64,000 bases of DNA, from the NCBI RefSeq assembly GCF_021462225.1, contig NC_061812.1, positions 48,403,363 through 48,467,362 on the forward strand. Reading direction: 5' to 3'. Under the pieces are notes generated by a model that did not search any database, was not told where the DNA came from, and saw only the letters and a program-made list of their open reading frames with translations. Of this stretch, positions 32,346 to 44,107 are shown piece by piece (the first letter of the stretch is position 1; every line of letters begins with the position of its first letter). The position numbers were made by a program, and so were the translations under genes. This stretch comes from Girardinichthys multiradiatus (taxonomy: Eukaryota; Chordata; Actinopteri; Cyprinodontiformes; Goodeidae).

Positions 32346-34338
32346 TAACAGCCTTTTTTATTTAGGGGAAATGCAACCTAAGTCTAACTGTGTCAACACA
32401 ACTTACCTGATCATTTATTTCCAAAGATGACCAGATGTCTGTTTAATTTAACAAAACTTTACAGGGCCACATCTTGTGTTCAAGCTGCTGACTCAGATCT
32501 GTCCAGACAGTGGCAGCTGACAGGGCTATTTTTCCATTTTGGAGTATGGCCTTTTTTGAGGTGCAGACAACTGGAAAGAGGAAATTCCTGTCCACCAATG
32601 GCTGTCGGGAAATAACAAAAGCTAGGATTAGCATTAATAAAAGAGTAATTCTTGCCTACACAATCTGCCTGGAGCCACAAAACATAACAGTCCCCAGTAA
32701 TCTCTGCACACTTACTACTTACAACCTTCACATCACAACCCAAAAATTATCTGTTCAAGTTTGCCTTCTCACTTTCATTTCTTAGCCTTTTCTAATAGTT
32801 CTTAATTTCAGTATGTTTTTATTATTATTTTTTAATTGTTTTTAAATATCCTTGGGTGTCTTGAAAGATACTACCAAATAAAATGCACTATTTTTATTAG
32901 TGCATTTGCAGTGGAAAGTATCTGTTCAATTTTGGAAATGATCCTTAGCCCTCTGGGGTCCACAGACGCTCCAAAGTGTCCATGACTGAATATGAATGTC
33001 ACATCAGCAAGACAAAGCCTCGCTGAGTCTTCGTTTGAACATGTATCAAAAGTGTGGACTTCAAACTATATTACCAGTTGTGTATTTACCTGAATGCATA
33101 GCTAAAATGTCCACCCGTTTATCCATCCATCCATCCATCCATCCATCCATCCATCCATCCCTCTCTGTGGCAGCAGTAACCCAGGATTTTTACTAAAACT
33201 TCAGCATTTTATGTTCACTTACCTTGTCCAGAAATCTAATTTAATTGAATGCTGTAAAAATTCCAGGAATGTTAAGCACATTAATTTGTCTTCAAAACGT
33301 TTTCATTTGCTGTGAAAGACTATTTGGTGCATAATAAGAAATGTGATTGACATAGTAAAAATAAAACGCAATGCACACAATATCTCAGAAATTATAGCAG
33401 CACAAGCAAACATTTTAACGGCACAAACCAGCACAAATGAAGCACTAAAAAACTAGACTTCTTTGGTTCATTTTAGAGCAAATTGTTACTGTTTAGTAAA
33501 AATCCAGTAAACAGTAAAAAACTGAAGGCAGTTGTTTATACTGGACTTTATTTAGGAGTATGACACTAAAGGGGGCTATATGCATATACAGGACACACTT
33601 TTCAGATTTTAATTTGTGACACAAACTAAAAGAAAAGCATAACATTCCTTCCACTTTACTATTATTCACTACTTTGTGTTGTCTGTTACATAAATCCCAA
33701 TGAAATACTTCTATGTTTGTGCTTGCAAAATGGCAAAATATAAAACAAAATGTAAGCAGAATGAGGAAATGGCTTTATGTCCCACTGAACCTAGTATTCT
33801 CCTCCCCACTTTCAAATTTCTCCATATTTCTAGCTCTTCCATGCTTCTCTAACTTGCATCGCCTCATGCTCTATCCCAAATTCTTTGATCATTCTTTTTC
33901 CAACATAACTAATGGGTTCCAGCATCTTTGGCTATTGTGTTTCCAGTCTCTGGATTTCTCTTGCACAACCTGAGCTGTCAGTTACATTGAATTTGCTGAG
34001 ATTCTGTTTTAATTTAAGAGTATTTTTATTTATTATTATTAATGCAAAGTATAATAATAATAACAACAATAATTATAATTATAACAAATTCAAAGGGGTT
34101 CTTCTTTTCTGGTCTTTCTTGGATCTGTAAAAGCTTATCTTTATAATATACAACCGCCTCCTTTCTTCTAACTCAGTCTTCTTTTTAAAGGATAAAAAGC
34201 CTCTAAAAAAGTTAACTTTCTGACTTAACGTGCCCTTTGTTAATTTTCTCCTTTCTCTCTGCTGTCTCCCTTTTTCACTTCTATTTTCCCTCCTATCTGT
34301 GAATCTCACCTCGGCTCCCTCATCTCACCTCCCTCCAG
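32346..34338. other. Intronic sequence upstream of the first visible copine exon
   Basis: The open minus frame at 32743-32480 may be an N-terminal remnant of the transposase above, with no recognisable domain. The rest is AT-rich. AT trinucleotide stretches (ATTATTATT, AATAATAATAAC) lie at 34030-34085, and a pyrimidine-rich stretch precedes the exon. Confidence 0.4.
33121..33160. repeat. (ATCC)n microsatellite
   Basis: Ten uninterrupted ATCC units. Confidence 0.97.
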
Positions 34339-34380
34339 GACAGTGAAGGTGGACGTTTATGACTGGGACAGAGATGGGAG
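34339..34380 (+). CDS. Copine exon: second C2 domain, calcium-binding loop
   Basis: A 42-bp exon between CCTCCAG and GTAAATTC. It enters with one base of a split codon, reads TVKVDVYDWDRDG and leaves with AG of a split Ser codon completed by the next exon. VDVYDWDRDGSHDFIG is the calcium-binding loop segment of the second C2 domain of copines, calcium-dependent phospholipid-binding proteins that move to membranes. The Asp residues of DWDRDG are expected ligands. The wording YDWDRDG (rather than YDYDNDG) fits the CPNE5/8/9 group. The preceding exon, which should encode an NPVW-containing stretch, was not found in 1-34338. Intron to the next exon: 15,355 bp. Confidence 0.93.
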
Positions 34381-35570
34381 GTAAATTCTGTTGCTATCTC
34401 TCTCCTTTCTTTTGTTCATTTCATTTTCAGCTCCACACAGAATCATTCAAATGTCACACCAATTTTGTCTAACCCAAGGCATCTTATTAAAGCTGATGGA
34501 TAGCTGAACTTGCCTTGCAAATGCTATCAAAAGTTGTGTGTGAAAAGCTGTCACTGAGTGAACAGGGAGACAGAATGCAGATTGCTTCTTTTTCTCACTG
34601 ATGCTGGGTGACTGTAGGGGCTCTCCTCACACAATTGTGGTTTTAATTATGAACCTTGTGGGGGTTTTCCATCTTGCTGGCTCCATGTCTGTGCTTTCCA
34701 TAATTTTGGTCTTTTCTTTTTTTTCCAGATTTCCAAATTTCTATTATTTAGACCATGAAGTAAATATTGGTAAAATCATGGTAAAGTAGAACAAGTCTGA
34801 GGTAGCAATCAGGCCATAATAACAAAATCAACTGATCTTTATTATTTTATCAAATTAGGTAAAACTTTTATATGTTTTTAAAAATTAGAAAAAGAAGTGG
34901 AGAAAAACAAAAGACGGCCTCATTTGCTTCCGGAGGAATTAAAAAGGTAAGCAGGGAAAGGCACTACTAATCATACATTGATTAACTGACAGCATGAGTG
35001 GCCACCTCTTGGTAGTTTGGTTGTCTGGAGCATACATGCATGTGTTAACACAGTGCCAAGGACAAAGGGTATAAGTATTGACAAACCAAAAAAGATTTCA
35101 GGGCAATTTCCCAGCAATCTCATGTTAGTTTAGAGTGAAAAAGAGGATTCACAGACAGAAACATTAAAGGCAGGCACAAAAAGGGGAGAAGAGGTCCCAA
35201 GCTATGCAATGCAGTTAGCATGTTAAGTGCTAAAGTTTATTAAAGTGTAATTAGGCTTATAGAATATAGACAAATGTCTTTTTGATGGGTTTATGACCTG
35301 TCCTGTATATAGCCCTCCTCCCACCCACTGAGCGTTGAAGATGACCAGGGACTGCTAAACATATTTCAAATGGGTTGGGCCCATTGCTCAGCAATGCACC
35401 TGATGCTCCAGCCAAGGATCCCAGTCAAGAATCATTTCTTTACCAGCTGTGCTTCTACAAAGCTTCTTATAGCTGTTTTACCTCCATTGTGTATTCAGAT
35501 CTAGGTATCTATTAGAATATGTATACTAAAATAACTCCAAAATAAGTGAATTTTCCACCAAAATAATACC
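34381..35570. other. Unassigned start of the 15.4 kb copine intron
   Basis: Starts with GTAAATTC. No gene or repeat recognised. Confidence 0.4.
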
Positions 35571-35995
35571 AGACATGAAGTCACTGAAGCTGGCTTTGTT
35601 AAACATTAGACCTTCATCAGAGAAATAAGCCCTGCTCGAGCTATGTTTATGTTTATGAAAGTTTACAGGCCTCTGAAATCCAGTGACCTTCTATCTGTTG
35701 ATTACAACTGATTAATCATTGTGGGAGACTTCTAACATCCATGTTGACAACCCTCAAGACAAAGGGACAAAAGAACTATATGATACACTGCAAAATGTTG
35801 GTTTGACTCAACATGTTACACAACAAACACACAAATACATATTTTGAACTTGATCATCACCAAGGGTCTAAACGTCTCCCAGGACTTTGTAACTGATTTT
35901 ACCTTATCTGACCACTTTTCTGTAATCTTTGAGAGCATAATTTCCAGTGACCTAATTAGCCGTAGAGATATTATAAGAAAACGTTTTTTATGAAA
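35571..35995 (+). pseudogene. LINE endonuclease scrap
   Basis: MKSLKLALLNIRPSSEK (about 35574-35625) is the start of an APE endonuclease. After a deletion it continues with IIVGDF (about 35718) and IHVDNPQDKGTKELYDTLQN, FELDLIITKGLNVSQDF and TLSDHFSVIFESIIS (about 35740-35945), the last with the terminal SDH. The first catalytic Glu region is lost. The parent LINE family is not certain. Confidence 0.75.
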
Positions 35996-38345
35996 ACGTT
36001 TTTTAATTTTTTGGTGGGTGGTTGGCCTTGGGTGGGGAAAGCCATCGTTTGGACCTGGGTGGTTCCGGTTCGGATTCTGGTTCCTTGTCAGGGTTCCAGT
36101 TCCTGACGCCGGTACCGGTTCTGTCTGGAGGAGGGGGGTCGGAGGGATCTTCATGGTTTGGGCGGGCAGGCTGGCCGGGGTTGATCTCAGTGTGGACTGG
36201 TCTTATGGGTTTTTGTTTTGGCTCTGTGTGCTCTCTGCCTTTTGTGGGCTTCGATGTGGGCTTTCTCATGGGGCTACTTCTGGCAGGGTTATGGGTGTCA
36301 GGCAAGTTCTTGGACCTGGAAGCTGTGGTTCTTCTTTTCGCGGGAGTGCACTTTTGCAGGGGGCTTTGTGTTTGGAGGGCTGGTGGGGGCACATCCCTAG
36401 CCTTTGGCCCGGTGGATATGCCTATGCCTCTCTATTGTTGGAATTCGGCAAACGGGGTTGCCTTTTGGGGTCAGCCAGGGAGCTGGCTCCCTGGGAGAGC
36501 AATTTGCCACCCAGTCCTTCCCTCCCCATCCCCTGACACCTCCCTCCGTCCACTCCATCACACTACCACTCATGTAGAGCCTTGGGGTGCGAGTGCGTCA
36601 TTGGAGGGTTTTTCATCTCTGCGGTCCCATGGCAGCCTGTGCCCCAATTTTATTGTACAACTTAGACACTCTCACTTACATAACATTTTCATGACATTCA
36701 CATGTAGGGCCTTGGGGGTGGGCTTGCTCAATGGCACCAACCAAGAGTGTATTTTATTAACCTAACCTTTTGTGCCTGTGAAGGGGGGGGGGGGTTTATA
36801 AAGATGATCATGATCATGGTTTGGGCGGGCCAGCGCCAGCAACCATCTGGCTGCTGGCGCTGGCCAGATAGGTGGGCAGGCTTGGCGGTGTGCTGCTCTG
36901 CTGACCGTTTTGTCTGGGGGGGATCAAGGCTGCGGGCTAGAGGGTGGTGTGAAGGGCTGCAGTGTGTGGGGTGGGGGGGATTGTGTCCTCTTCTTGGATC
37001 TGGGGTCACCGGCATTTGGACACGCTGAGCGGCAGTGGTGGAGCTATTTCGGATAGTGTCTCTCCCTAGGCTGTAGTTGCAGTTGCAGTGATGTGGTGTG
37101 TTTGTGTGGTTGCGAGGGCTTGATGGGTGACGCCAGCCCCGAGTGCTTGCCACTGGCTGGGGACCTCTTACCGGGTGAGTTTGTACCATCTTGGTGTGGG
37201 ATCGGGAGTTCTGTTGTGGGCACAGTGCTGCCCTGTTGCGCCTGTGGGCAGGGGCTGGGATAGCGTTGCGCGGGGACCTTGCCATCGCGGCGCGCTTTGT
37301 GTTGGCGGCAGGATGTGGAGGGGGTTCTTGGGGCTTGCACTGTGCGGGTGTTGCTCCATCAGCTTTTCAGGCATAAGGCTCACCTGTGGGGTATGCCCCT
37401 GTGCTGTGGGGAAGGCATTCATGGCATTTGGGTTTGGGGGCATGTGTTCGATATGTGTGTACTGGTTGGGGGTGGCCCTGTGGGGAAATTCATGTTGAGG
37501 TTCATTGGGGGTGGGTGGCTCATGGGGTTAGGATCGGAATTCATTGGGGGTTGGGATTATTTTATCCTGTGGCAGCTCTGGTTGACGGCTGGTTTGGACC
37601 ATATACACCCCTCTTTTGTACATGGCCCCCTCTCTGGATGAGGATGGGGGTCGTTGGGGACTAGGGGCAGGGGGTCGGGGTCGCTCAGGTTCGGGTTCCA
37701 GCCCTGGCTAGCCCAGCCCGGGTTCAGGCGCTTTGGCTGTCTGCCTGTCTCCTCGCCCTTTTGTGCCAGGTTGGGTCTTGGACTGCTCCCTTTCCTGGAT
37801 CAATAGGTCCCCATCAAATGTGGTGCCTATTTCCTCTCCGCTACACTACCTGCCAGTTGTTAGAGTCTCAGTCCGCCGATGTACTTGTGATTGTTGGTGT
37901 CAGGAGCTGGGTGCTTTGGTGTGTATTGTCTCACTCCTGGCGGCTGCTTGCCAGGGCCTGGACCCCTGGGCTCTGTCGGGCCTTTGCTTGGGGAGTGAAT
38001 GTCCCGGGCTCTCAGGGTCCATGGGTGGATATGCTCAGGTGTATATGGCTGCCGGCGAGGTCTGTGGGCTCGTGGCTGGAGCTCCCTGGGGCTTTTGCAC
38101 TGTGGCTGTTGGGTGGTTCCCCTGGGACTCTCCCCTGCTCTTCTATGGGAGGGTCGCGGTAGTCCCGGCGGTGGTTCTCCTGGGGTTCCTGTGCTCTAGG
38201 GGGCCTTTGGATGTCTGTGGCTCAGATCTCCGCCGTATGTGTCCTGGGTCCAGGGGGGCAGGTCTATGGCTCCTCACGCTCACTATTGTATATTTTTATG
38301 GAAAAACCTTGTATACACAAGCGCGCTCACACTTAGACCCACAGG
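35996..38345 (+). repeat. GC-rich, G/T-skewed LINE-associated block
   Basis: Some 2.3 kb of G- and T-rich sequence (GTGGGTGGTTGGCC, GGGGTCGGGGTCGCTCAGG and many similar) in an otherwise AT-rich intron. The open frames in it (up to 247 codons at 36022-36765) are Gly/Trp/Leu-rich by composition and carry no domain. The last ~150 bases (38180-38330; CTTTGGATGTCTGTGG, GGCTCCTCACGC, then a CACA-rich end) recur at 59345-59525, directly after the C-terminal coding remains of an L1-like LINE. That makes this most likely the 3' region of such a LINE. Confidence 0.55.
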
Positions 38346-38919
38346 TATCTAGATTCAGGTGTTAACAGATACACAAATGTTCTATATTGAGTTCATTTAC
38401 CACTAAATACATCTTGCATTGATAAGTACCGTGCACTTTTTGGTAAAAAAGCTGTTAATATGTTTCTGCAGGTGTAGAAACAAGCAGGGTGTTATCTTGT
38501 ATTATCTTCATCCTTCTTTCTTTCCTCCATTCTTTTATTCTTCTCTCCCCTATTCCTTTTTGCCCCATCTCTCTCTCTTTCGTGCTTCTTCTTAGTTTTA
38601 AAGCATTAGCTGTAATGCTCCACTTGTGAAAGTAAATCTGTTGGGCTTTTTCTTGGCACTCAGACAACAATTCTGAGTGCTACTCCGCCGGACAGGACAT
38701 TGTTAAAAGGGACAGTGCAACTGAAACCTTTAACCAAGTTTGCTCTTCCATTTAGTAAATGAGGTGGTAGATAACTTCCATTCTAAAAATTCTGACATCA
38801 TTGATCATTATTCCCATTAAGGTAAAGATTGTCTCTTGTGGAGAAGCGCTCCACTGGTAAGAAGTGAACAAAGGGAGTGTTGAAAAGCTGAACAGAGGTG
38901 GCTCCAGTATGGGGGGACA
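38346..38919. other. Unassigned intronic sequence
   Basis: Nothing recognised. It has a TCTTTC/TTCTTC-rich pyrimidine stretch at 38510-38590. Confidence 0.4.
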
Positions 38920-39717
38920 TTAGGGACATTATTCTGAATTTACTCTCACACACACTACTGAAATGCTACATGCTCTTACGCACACTACTGAAACGCTCTG
39001 ACACGCACTACTGAAACGCTCTCACACACTACTTAAATTTTTTCAAATTATTTCAGTAGAAATTGAAAATGTTTCAGTAGAAACTGAAGTAGCAAAGGAA
39101 AGATGTTAAGAAGGGCTGTGTCCAAATTCAGGGGCTGTGTCCTTCTAAGGTGGCATTTGTGGGCCGATGACTTCACAGCAATGTGTCGAAGGCTGTTCAA
39201 ATTCAAAGGCTTCTTCAAAGGGGGCCAACAAATGCGTCCTACTTTTCTCCAGATTTGAAGGATGGGACCAGTGTTCACTTCTTGGCCCACCATTTACCAT
39301 AATTCATTGCGAGTCGAAACATATTGTTGAAACGGAAGTGGCATTGAAAGACGAGTGAGAAAAGAAGTGATTAAAGTTGGATATATTGGACTTTCTGTGA
39401 AAAATAAATACCTTTTACAATGTTTTCAGGTGAGAATTTATTTGTACAAACCTGAAAAATCATCTCTGTTTACCAAGATAACGCATGATGACAAAGGTGA
39501 TTCGACGTGTTCAGAGATGTACGCTCCCGCAGCGCTAACATGCGGCTTGCCTCACCAGCTGTCAGCTGACCGGGCGGCTGACGCTCCCAAGAACATTGTA
39601 AGGAAAACAAGCTTATAAGCCACAATGAATATGTAAAAGGTGTGAATAAAGACCATGTGCAGTTACAGGGATTGGGCAATGAAACTGAAACACCTGGTTT
39701 TAGACCACAATAATTTA

Positions 39718-40961
39718 TTAGTATGGAGTAGGGGCTCCTTTTGCGGCCAATACAGCGTCAATTCATCTTGGGAATGACATATACAAGTCCTGCACAGTGG
39801 TCAGAGGGATTTTAAGCCATTCTTCTTGCAGGATAGTGGCCAGATCACTACGTGATCCTGGTGGAGGAAAACGTTTCCTGACTCGCTCCTCCAAAACACC
39901 CCAAAGTGGCTCAATAATATTTAGATCTGGTGACTGTGCAGGCCATGGGAGATGTTCAACTTCACTTTCATGTTCATCTGAGCATCCTCTTCATGAGACT
40001 GTCCTACAGCAACAGAGTGTCTTCAGTCAGAGGCTTCTTCAGATCTGCTGTAAGACGGAGCGCTACAGGAGATCCTTCCTGCCCACAGCCATCAGCATCT
40101 ACAACGGCTCTTTGAAGAAACCCTCATAATGAGCTACAACATTTAATTTCCCTTTGGCAATAATAAAGTATTTTTGATTTGAATTGAATTGAATCAAACC
40201 AATCTTTCACCAGTCTTACTGTGTGTATTGGTGCATTGTCATCCTAATACACGGCACCGCCTTCAGGATACAATGTTTGAACCATTGGATGCACATGGTC
40301 CTCAAGAATGGTTTGGTAGTCCTTGGCAGTGACGCGCCCATCTAGCACAAGTATTGGGCCAAGGGAATGCCATGATATGGCAGCCCAAACCATCACTGAT
40401 CCACCCCCATGCTTCACTCTGGGCATGCAACAGTCTGGGTGGTACACTTCTTTGGGGCTTCTCCGCACCGTAACTCTCTCGGATGTGGGGAAAACAGTAA
40501 AGGTGGACTAATCAGAGAACAATAGAATTTTCACATTGTCCACAGCCCAAGATTTGCGCTCCTTGCACCATTGAAACTGACGTTTGGCATTGGCATGAGT
40601 GACCAAAGGTTTGGCTATAGCAGCCCGGCCGTGTATATTGACCCTGTGGAGCTCCCGACGGACAGTTCTGGTGGAAACAGGAGAGTTGAGGTGTACATTT
40701 AATTCTGCCGTGATTTGGGCAGCCGTGGTTTTATGTTTTTTGGATACAATCCGGGTTAGCACCCGAACATCCATTTTGGACAGCTTCCTCTTGCGTCCAC
40801 AGTTAATCCTGTTGGATGTGGTTCGTCCTTCTTGGTGGTGACATAACCCTGGATACCGTGGCTCTTAATACATCACAAAGACTTGCTCTCTTGGTCACAG
40901 ATGCGCCAGCAAGACGTGCACCAACAATTTGTCCTCTTTTGAACTCTGGTATGTCACCCAT
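39718..40961 (-). pseudogene. Tc1 transposase, copy 1
   Basis: The ATG at 40961 gives MGDIPEFKRGQIVGARLAGA. A 5-base loss near 40840 (relative to copy 2) shifts the frame. The main frame 40774-40508 reads RVLTRIVSKKHKTTAAQI, LNSPVSTRTVRRELHRVN and ERKSWAVDNVKILLFSD, then TAG (40508-40510) right after the first catalytic Asp. The next segment, MRRSPKEVYHPDCCMPRVKH and GGGSVMVWAAISWHSLGPIL, follows at 40468-40244. The second Asp region is near 40235 and the passenger LINE interrupts the core at 39979-40194. The natural end GAPTPY with TAA is at about 39718. Inactive. Confidence 0.9.
39979..40194 (+). mobile_element. LINE 3' end inserted in Tc1 copy 1
   Basis: Encodes the end of a Rex1/CR1-like RT on +: HETVLQQQSVFSQRLLQICC, KTERYRRSFLPTAISIYNGS, LKKPS and a stop at 40127-40129. 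Then AATAAAGTATTTTTGATTTG and a (GAATT)n tail. It is 5'-truncated, and the same insert sits at the same site in the second Tc1 copy. Confidence 0.88.
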
Positions 40962-41516
40962 AATGTTGTGTGCATTTCAATATTTTGAGCAAAACTGTGC
41001 TCTTACCTTGCTAATTGAACCTTCACACTCTGCTCTTACTGGTGCAATGTGCAATCAATGAAGACTGGCTATCAGGCTGGTCCAATTTAGCTATGAAACC
41101 TCCCACACTTAAATGACAGGTGTTTCAGTTTCATTGTCCAACCCCTGTATTTACCATGGAGACAGCGGGTTTTACCCTCAGGCTCCATTTTTACGGCTTA
41201 ACGCGAATGCTTTTATTTATTTATTTTTAACTTTATTAAGCAAGGTGAGGTATACAGAAGAATACAACACTTACATGAACAAACAATCAGGGGTGTTAAT
41301 TAAAAACATACATTCAGAAAGGTCACATATATAAATTGTCTTAGCCTTTTTGTTAGTAGTCTGATATTGATTTTATGTTCCACGTTCCACATCTTTAAGA
41401 TAATTAAGAAAGTGTAGAGACGTTAACAAACACACAACAAATGCTTCTGGGACAAACAAACACTGCAGTGACAAAGTTCACACTTTTTCTCAAGGTCTTT
41501 CCTTTTCTAGTGAAAC

Positions 41517-42420
41517 TGTCATAGTGTGGTTTGAGGGCAGACCAAAGTGCAGACAAGAGCTGGGCAGCAGCATGTTGTAAAAGGTTTTAGCTTTATTTCC
41601 AGAGGTTTTCAAAAGAAACCAAACAAGGCACTGCAGCTACAAACAAAGTCCTGATCCAAAAACTTACAAGAGGTTCTGCAAGCACATGGAAAAAACTCAG
41701 CACGAATATGTGGCTTGAGAACGCGGTATGACAAACACAAGGAACCAGCAACAAACAATTACACAAAACCAACTAATATACTGAGGGATAACAAAGGGCA
41801 GGTAATCAGACAAAAAAAAGGGAACAGGTGTGACAAGGAGGCAGGGAAGCAGAAGGAACAGGTGAAACAAATACAAAGGCTGAGGATGGGCAAAGTAACT
41901 AATAAAAAACAGAAACACAGACCAAGCAAACCTATAGACAAAGATACATAATCAAATGGGGAATAAGAAAACTAGAATAATCATGACTAAAGTAAACAGA
42001 TAAACTAGAGGGAACATAGGAATAACAATAACAACCTAAGAACAAACAAAGAACCCATAAAAAAAACCTGAATACAAACCTAACCACACTGACTGAATTA
42101 ACTGGAAAGGAAACAGAAAATAAACTAGTAAACAAGAAGAGTGCAAAGGAACAAATAATAAAACACAATTAAACATAAAAATACTAAAGAGAAATAAAAC
42201 TAGATAATCCAGGGAAGACGAAGAACTATAATAATTACAATAATAATAATAATAAACCATACAAAGTAATAACAACTATAAAAGAACTTAAGAAGTAAAC
42301 ACTAGGAGGCAGAAGAGGGAGAAAAGAAAACATGATACAAAAACCAAAATAGAAACATCTAAGCAAAAGGTAAACAAACACAAAGCCACAAACAAAGTCC
42401 AAAAATGTCACTCCATGACA
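41517..42420 (-). repeat. Solo LTR (904 bp) with 5-bp target duplication GAAAC
   Basis: GAAAC at 41512-41516 and 42421-42425 flanks a block starting TGTCATAGTGTGG and ending CTCCATGACA, an inverted TGTCAT terminus. On the minus strand an AATAAAGC polyadenylation-like signal lies near its 3' end (about 41590), followed by CTGCACTTTGGTCTGCCCTC, which parallels the end of the LTR at 50258. Internal A-rich open frames (41715-42275) are not genes. No internal retrotransposon sequence is present. Confidence 0.88.
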
Positions 42421-42589
42421 GAAACACCCTCTGTTTCCATTTCAGTAGTTTATTTGAGAGCGTTTCAGTAGTGTGTGGAAAAGCATGTAGTGTTTCAGTA
42501 GTGTGTGTGAGATCAAATTTAGAATAATGTCCCTAACTTCCGAAGTGTGTGTAAAAGCACGTAACATTTCAGCGTTTTAAGTCTGGTTC

Positions 42590-42930
42590 AACTCTACTCT
42601 GCATTCACAGAATCAGAATCAAACATGAGAAGCAGTATTCAGTTTTTATGCTCCACTAATCTGGAACAAACTTCTACAAAGCTACAAAAATGCTGAATCC
42701 CTGAGTTCTTTTAAATCAAGGCTAAAAACCCATTTGTTTAGAGCTGCCTTTAACTGTTCTATTTAAACTATTAACTAAAGAATCATTCGTTTCAGTCTGT
42801 AGTCCAACTTTTCTTTATTATGCAACTGCCATGTACTTTTTTACGTTTTCTTTTCTTATGTTTTCATCAAGTAAAGTACCTTAAATTGTCTTGTTGCTGA
42901 AATGCGCTAGACAAATAATCTTACCTTGTC
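42590..42930 (+). pseudogene. LINE 3' end with RT C-terminal tail
   Basis: In one frame it reads FYAPLIWNKLLQSYKNAESL and SSFKSRLKTHLFRAAFNCSI (about 42640-42765), the C-terminal tail of L2/CR1-type LINE proteins. A short 3' UTR with GAAATGCGCTAGACAAATAA and a CTTACCTTG end follows. It is 5'-truncated. Confidence 0.7.
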
Positions 42931-43012
42931 AATATCAACAACTATTACTGTTGTTAGGATAGTTTGTTTTTACTTTATTTCCTCAGGAGGTATTGCTGCT
43001 TTAGTGTTATAT

Positions 43013-43575
43013 GGCCCTTTTCCATTAGTACCTCCTACTCAACTCGCCTCCGGTCAGCTCTACTTTACAGGCTTTGGTTCCTTTTCCATTAAAATTGAGT
43101 ACCATATCAATGTGGGCAAAATTGCCAATAGCAAGTTATGTGCTGTAATGTGATGTTAAAAGTGACCTGATAATTTATAATTATGGTAATTTGTATGTGA
43201 CACAAACACAGAGTAAAATAAAAGAGCCAGGGAAGGCTGCGGGTGGCGAAACAAAGGACGTGTGAAGGTAAGCTAACGCTACCTAATGCTTGCTTGCTAT
43301 AGTGGTCAAACACACAATAAGCCCAGCATGCAACAACTTAACCACTGAAGATTTACTTTTTGTAATATATATGCTGTGACTAGTGAGTCTACCTCCGACC
43401 CAATCAGTCAGTGACAGTCTTCTGACGTCGAGTTTTCAGCCAGAGTTGGCATGGTTGGAACTGCATCCAACCAGGTACTAAAAATAGTAATGGTTGTGCA
43501 TATCCATTAATATTAAAACAGCCTCAAAAGTGAGTAGGGCTGAGCTGAACCTTGTGATTAGTGGAAATGGGACAA
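43013..43575. mobile_element. Non-autonomous hAT-like element (MITE)
   Basis: The left end GGCCCTTTTCCATTAGTACC and the inverted right end TTGTCCCATTTCCACTAATC are imperfect terminal repeats. The flanks TAGTGTTATAT (left) and TAGTGTCTATAT (right) look like a decayed target duplication of about 8 or more bases. The interior is non-coding. hAT is the best guess from terminal sequence and duplication length. Confidence 0.6.
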
Positions 43576-44107
43576 TAGTGTCTATATCGTCTGAAAGGTT
43601 TCTAACCAGGCCAAGGAACAATGAGACTAACTAAATGAGGCCCTGTGCACACAACAAAGTTTTTTGGTGAAAATGTAAAGGTTTTCCATGACAACACGCA
43701 TTTTTTCTAAAGCCATGATTTGAAAACGGGTTTTGATCATTTTATAATTCAAAATCACCTGAAGCAACAGTTGAACCTTGTTGTCTGTCCATGTAAACAA
43801 TCGAGTCCCTGCCATTCTGAAAGTTTATTCAGTGGTGGTGCAGAAAAATGTTTGTATGCCTGCATGTGTTGTTGAGTTTCAAAGAACATACCGCCTATTG
43901 GTTGCGTGGCAGGGAAATTACACTACTAGTGTGTTATACACAGAGGTCACCATTAAAAAGTTATAATGTGGATGTGTTAACAGAGAAGGAAAAACACATA
44001 TTCAATAGATTGATGTCATGTGTGGGCCATACGCTTAGTGTCATAGCTTGAGTTTATGGAGGACCAAAGGGCAATAGGACATTGGCAGGCGCATGGTGAT
44101 TCTGCAA
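43576..44107. other. Unassigned, probably old DNA-element debris
   Basis: AGGCCCTGTGCACACAACAAAG (about 43638) and the following TGGTGAAAATG / AAAACGGGTTTTGATC text resemble the end of a non-autonomous DNA transposon. The other end was not found. Confidence 0.3.

Larger units (their letters stand above)
39666..41147 (-). mobile_element. Tc1-like composite transposon, copy 1
   Basis: Terminal repeats CAGGGATTGGGCAATGAAAC (left) and the inverse of GTTTCATTGTCCAACCCCTG (right), flanked by TA on both sides (39664-39665, 41148-41149). It encodes a dead transposase on the minus strand and carries a LINE 3' end as passenger. Its closest relative is the copy at 56296-57786, with which it is nearly identical along its length. 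Confidence 0.93.
38920..42536. mobile_element. DNA element with repetitive inverted termini, two later insertions inside
   Basis: The left end TTAGGGACATTATTCTGAAT... and inverted right end TTAGGGACATTATTCTAAAT... match for about 80 bases. They then share an array of CACACTACTGAAACGCT-type units (left 38960-39035, right 42435-42510). Inside are a complete Tc1-like element (39666-41147) and a solo LTR (41517-42420); without them the element is about 1.2 kb. Further inside the left end, GGGCTGTGTCCAAATTCAGG (about 39113) resembles another non-autonomous element. No transposase remains and no target duplication was settled, so the superfamily is unknown. Confidence 0.75.

Noticed and set aside
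33121..33160. (ATCC)n as a regulatory element
   Set aside because: A plain microsatellite; nothing else supports a function.
1..34338. Upstream copine exons (first C2 domain)
   Set aside because: Looked for the expected NTLNPVW-type and N-terminal C2 coding stretches with splice sites and found none; they probably lie to the left of the window.
34880..34940. AAAGAAGTGGAG...AAAAAGGTAAGC as a possible extra copine exon
   Set aside because: It has a GTAAG-like donor, but no acceptor and no copine-like translation; the flanking true exons already join in phase without it.
36022..36765. 247-codon open frame on + (and a 185-codon frame on - at 36728-37285)
   Set aside because: These lie in the G/T-skewed block, where stop codons are rare in several frames. 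The products are low-complexity with no domain, and frames overlap on both strands.
41715..42275. Several hydrophobic or lysine-rich frames on both strands
   Set aside because: They fall entirely inside the solo LTR bounded by GAAAC duplications and reflect its A-rich composition.
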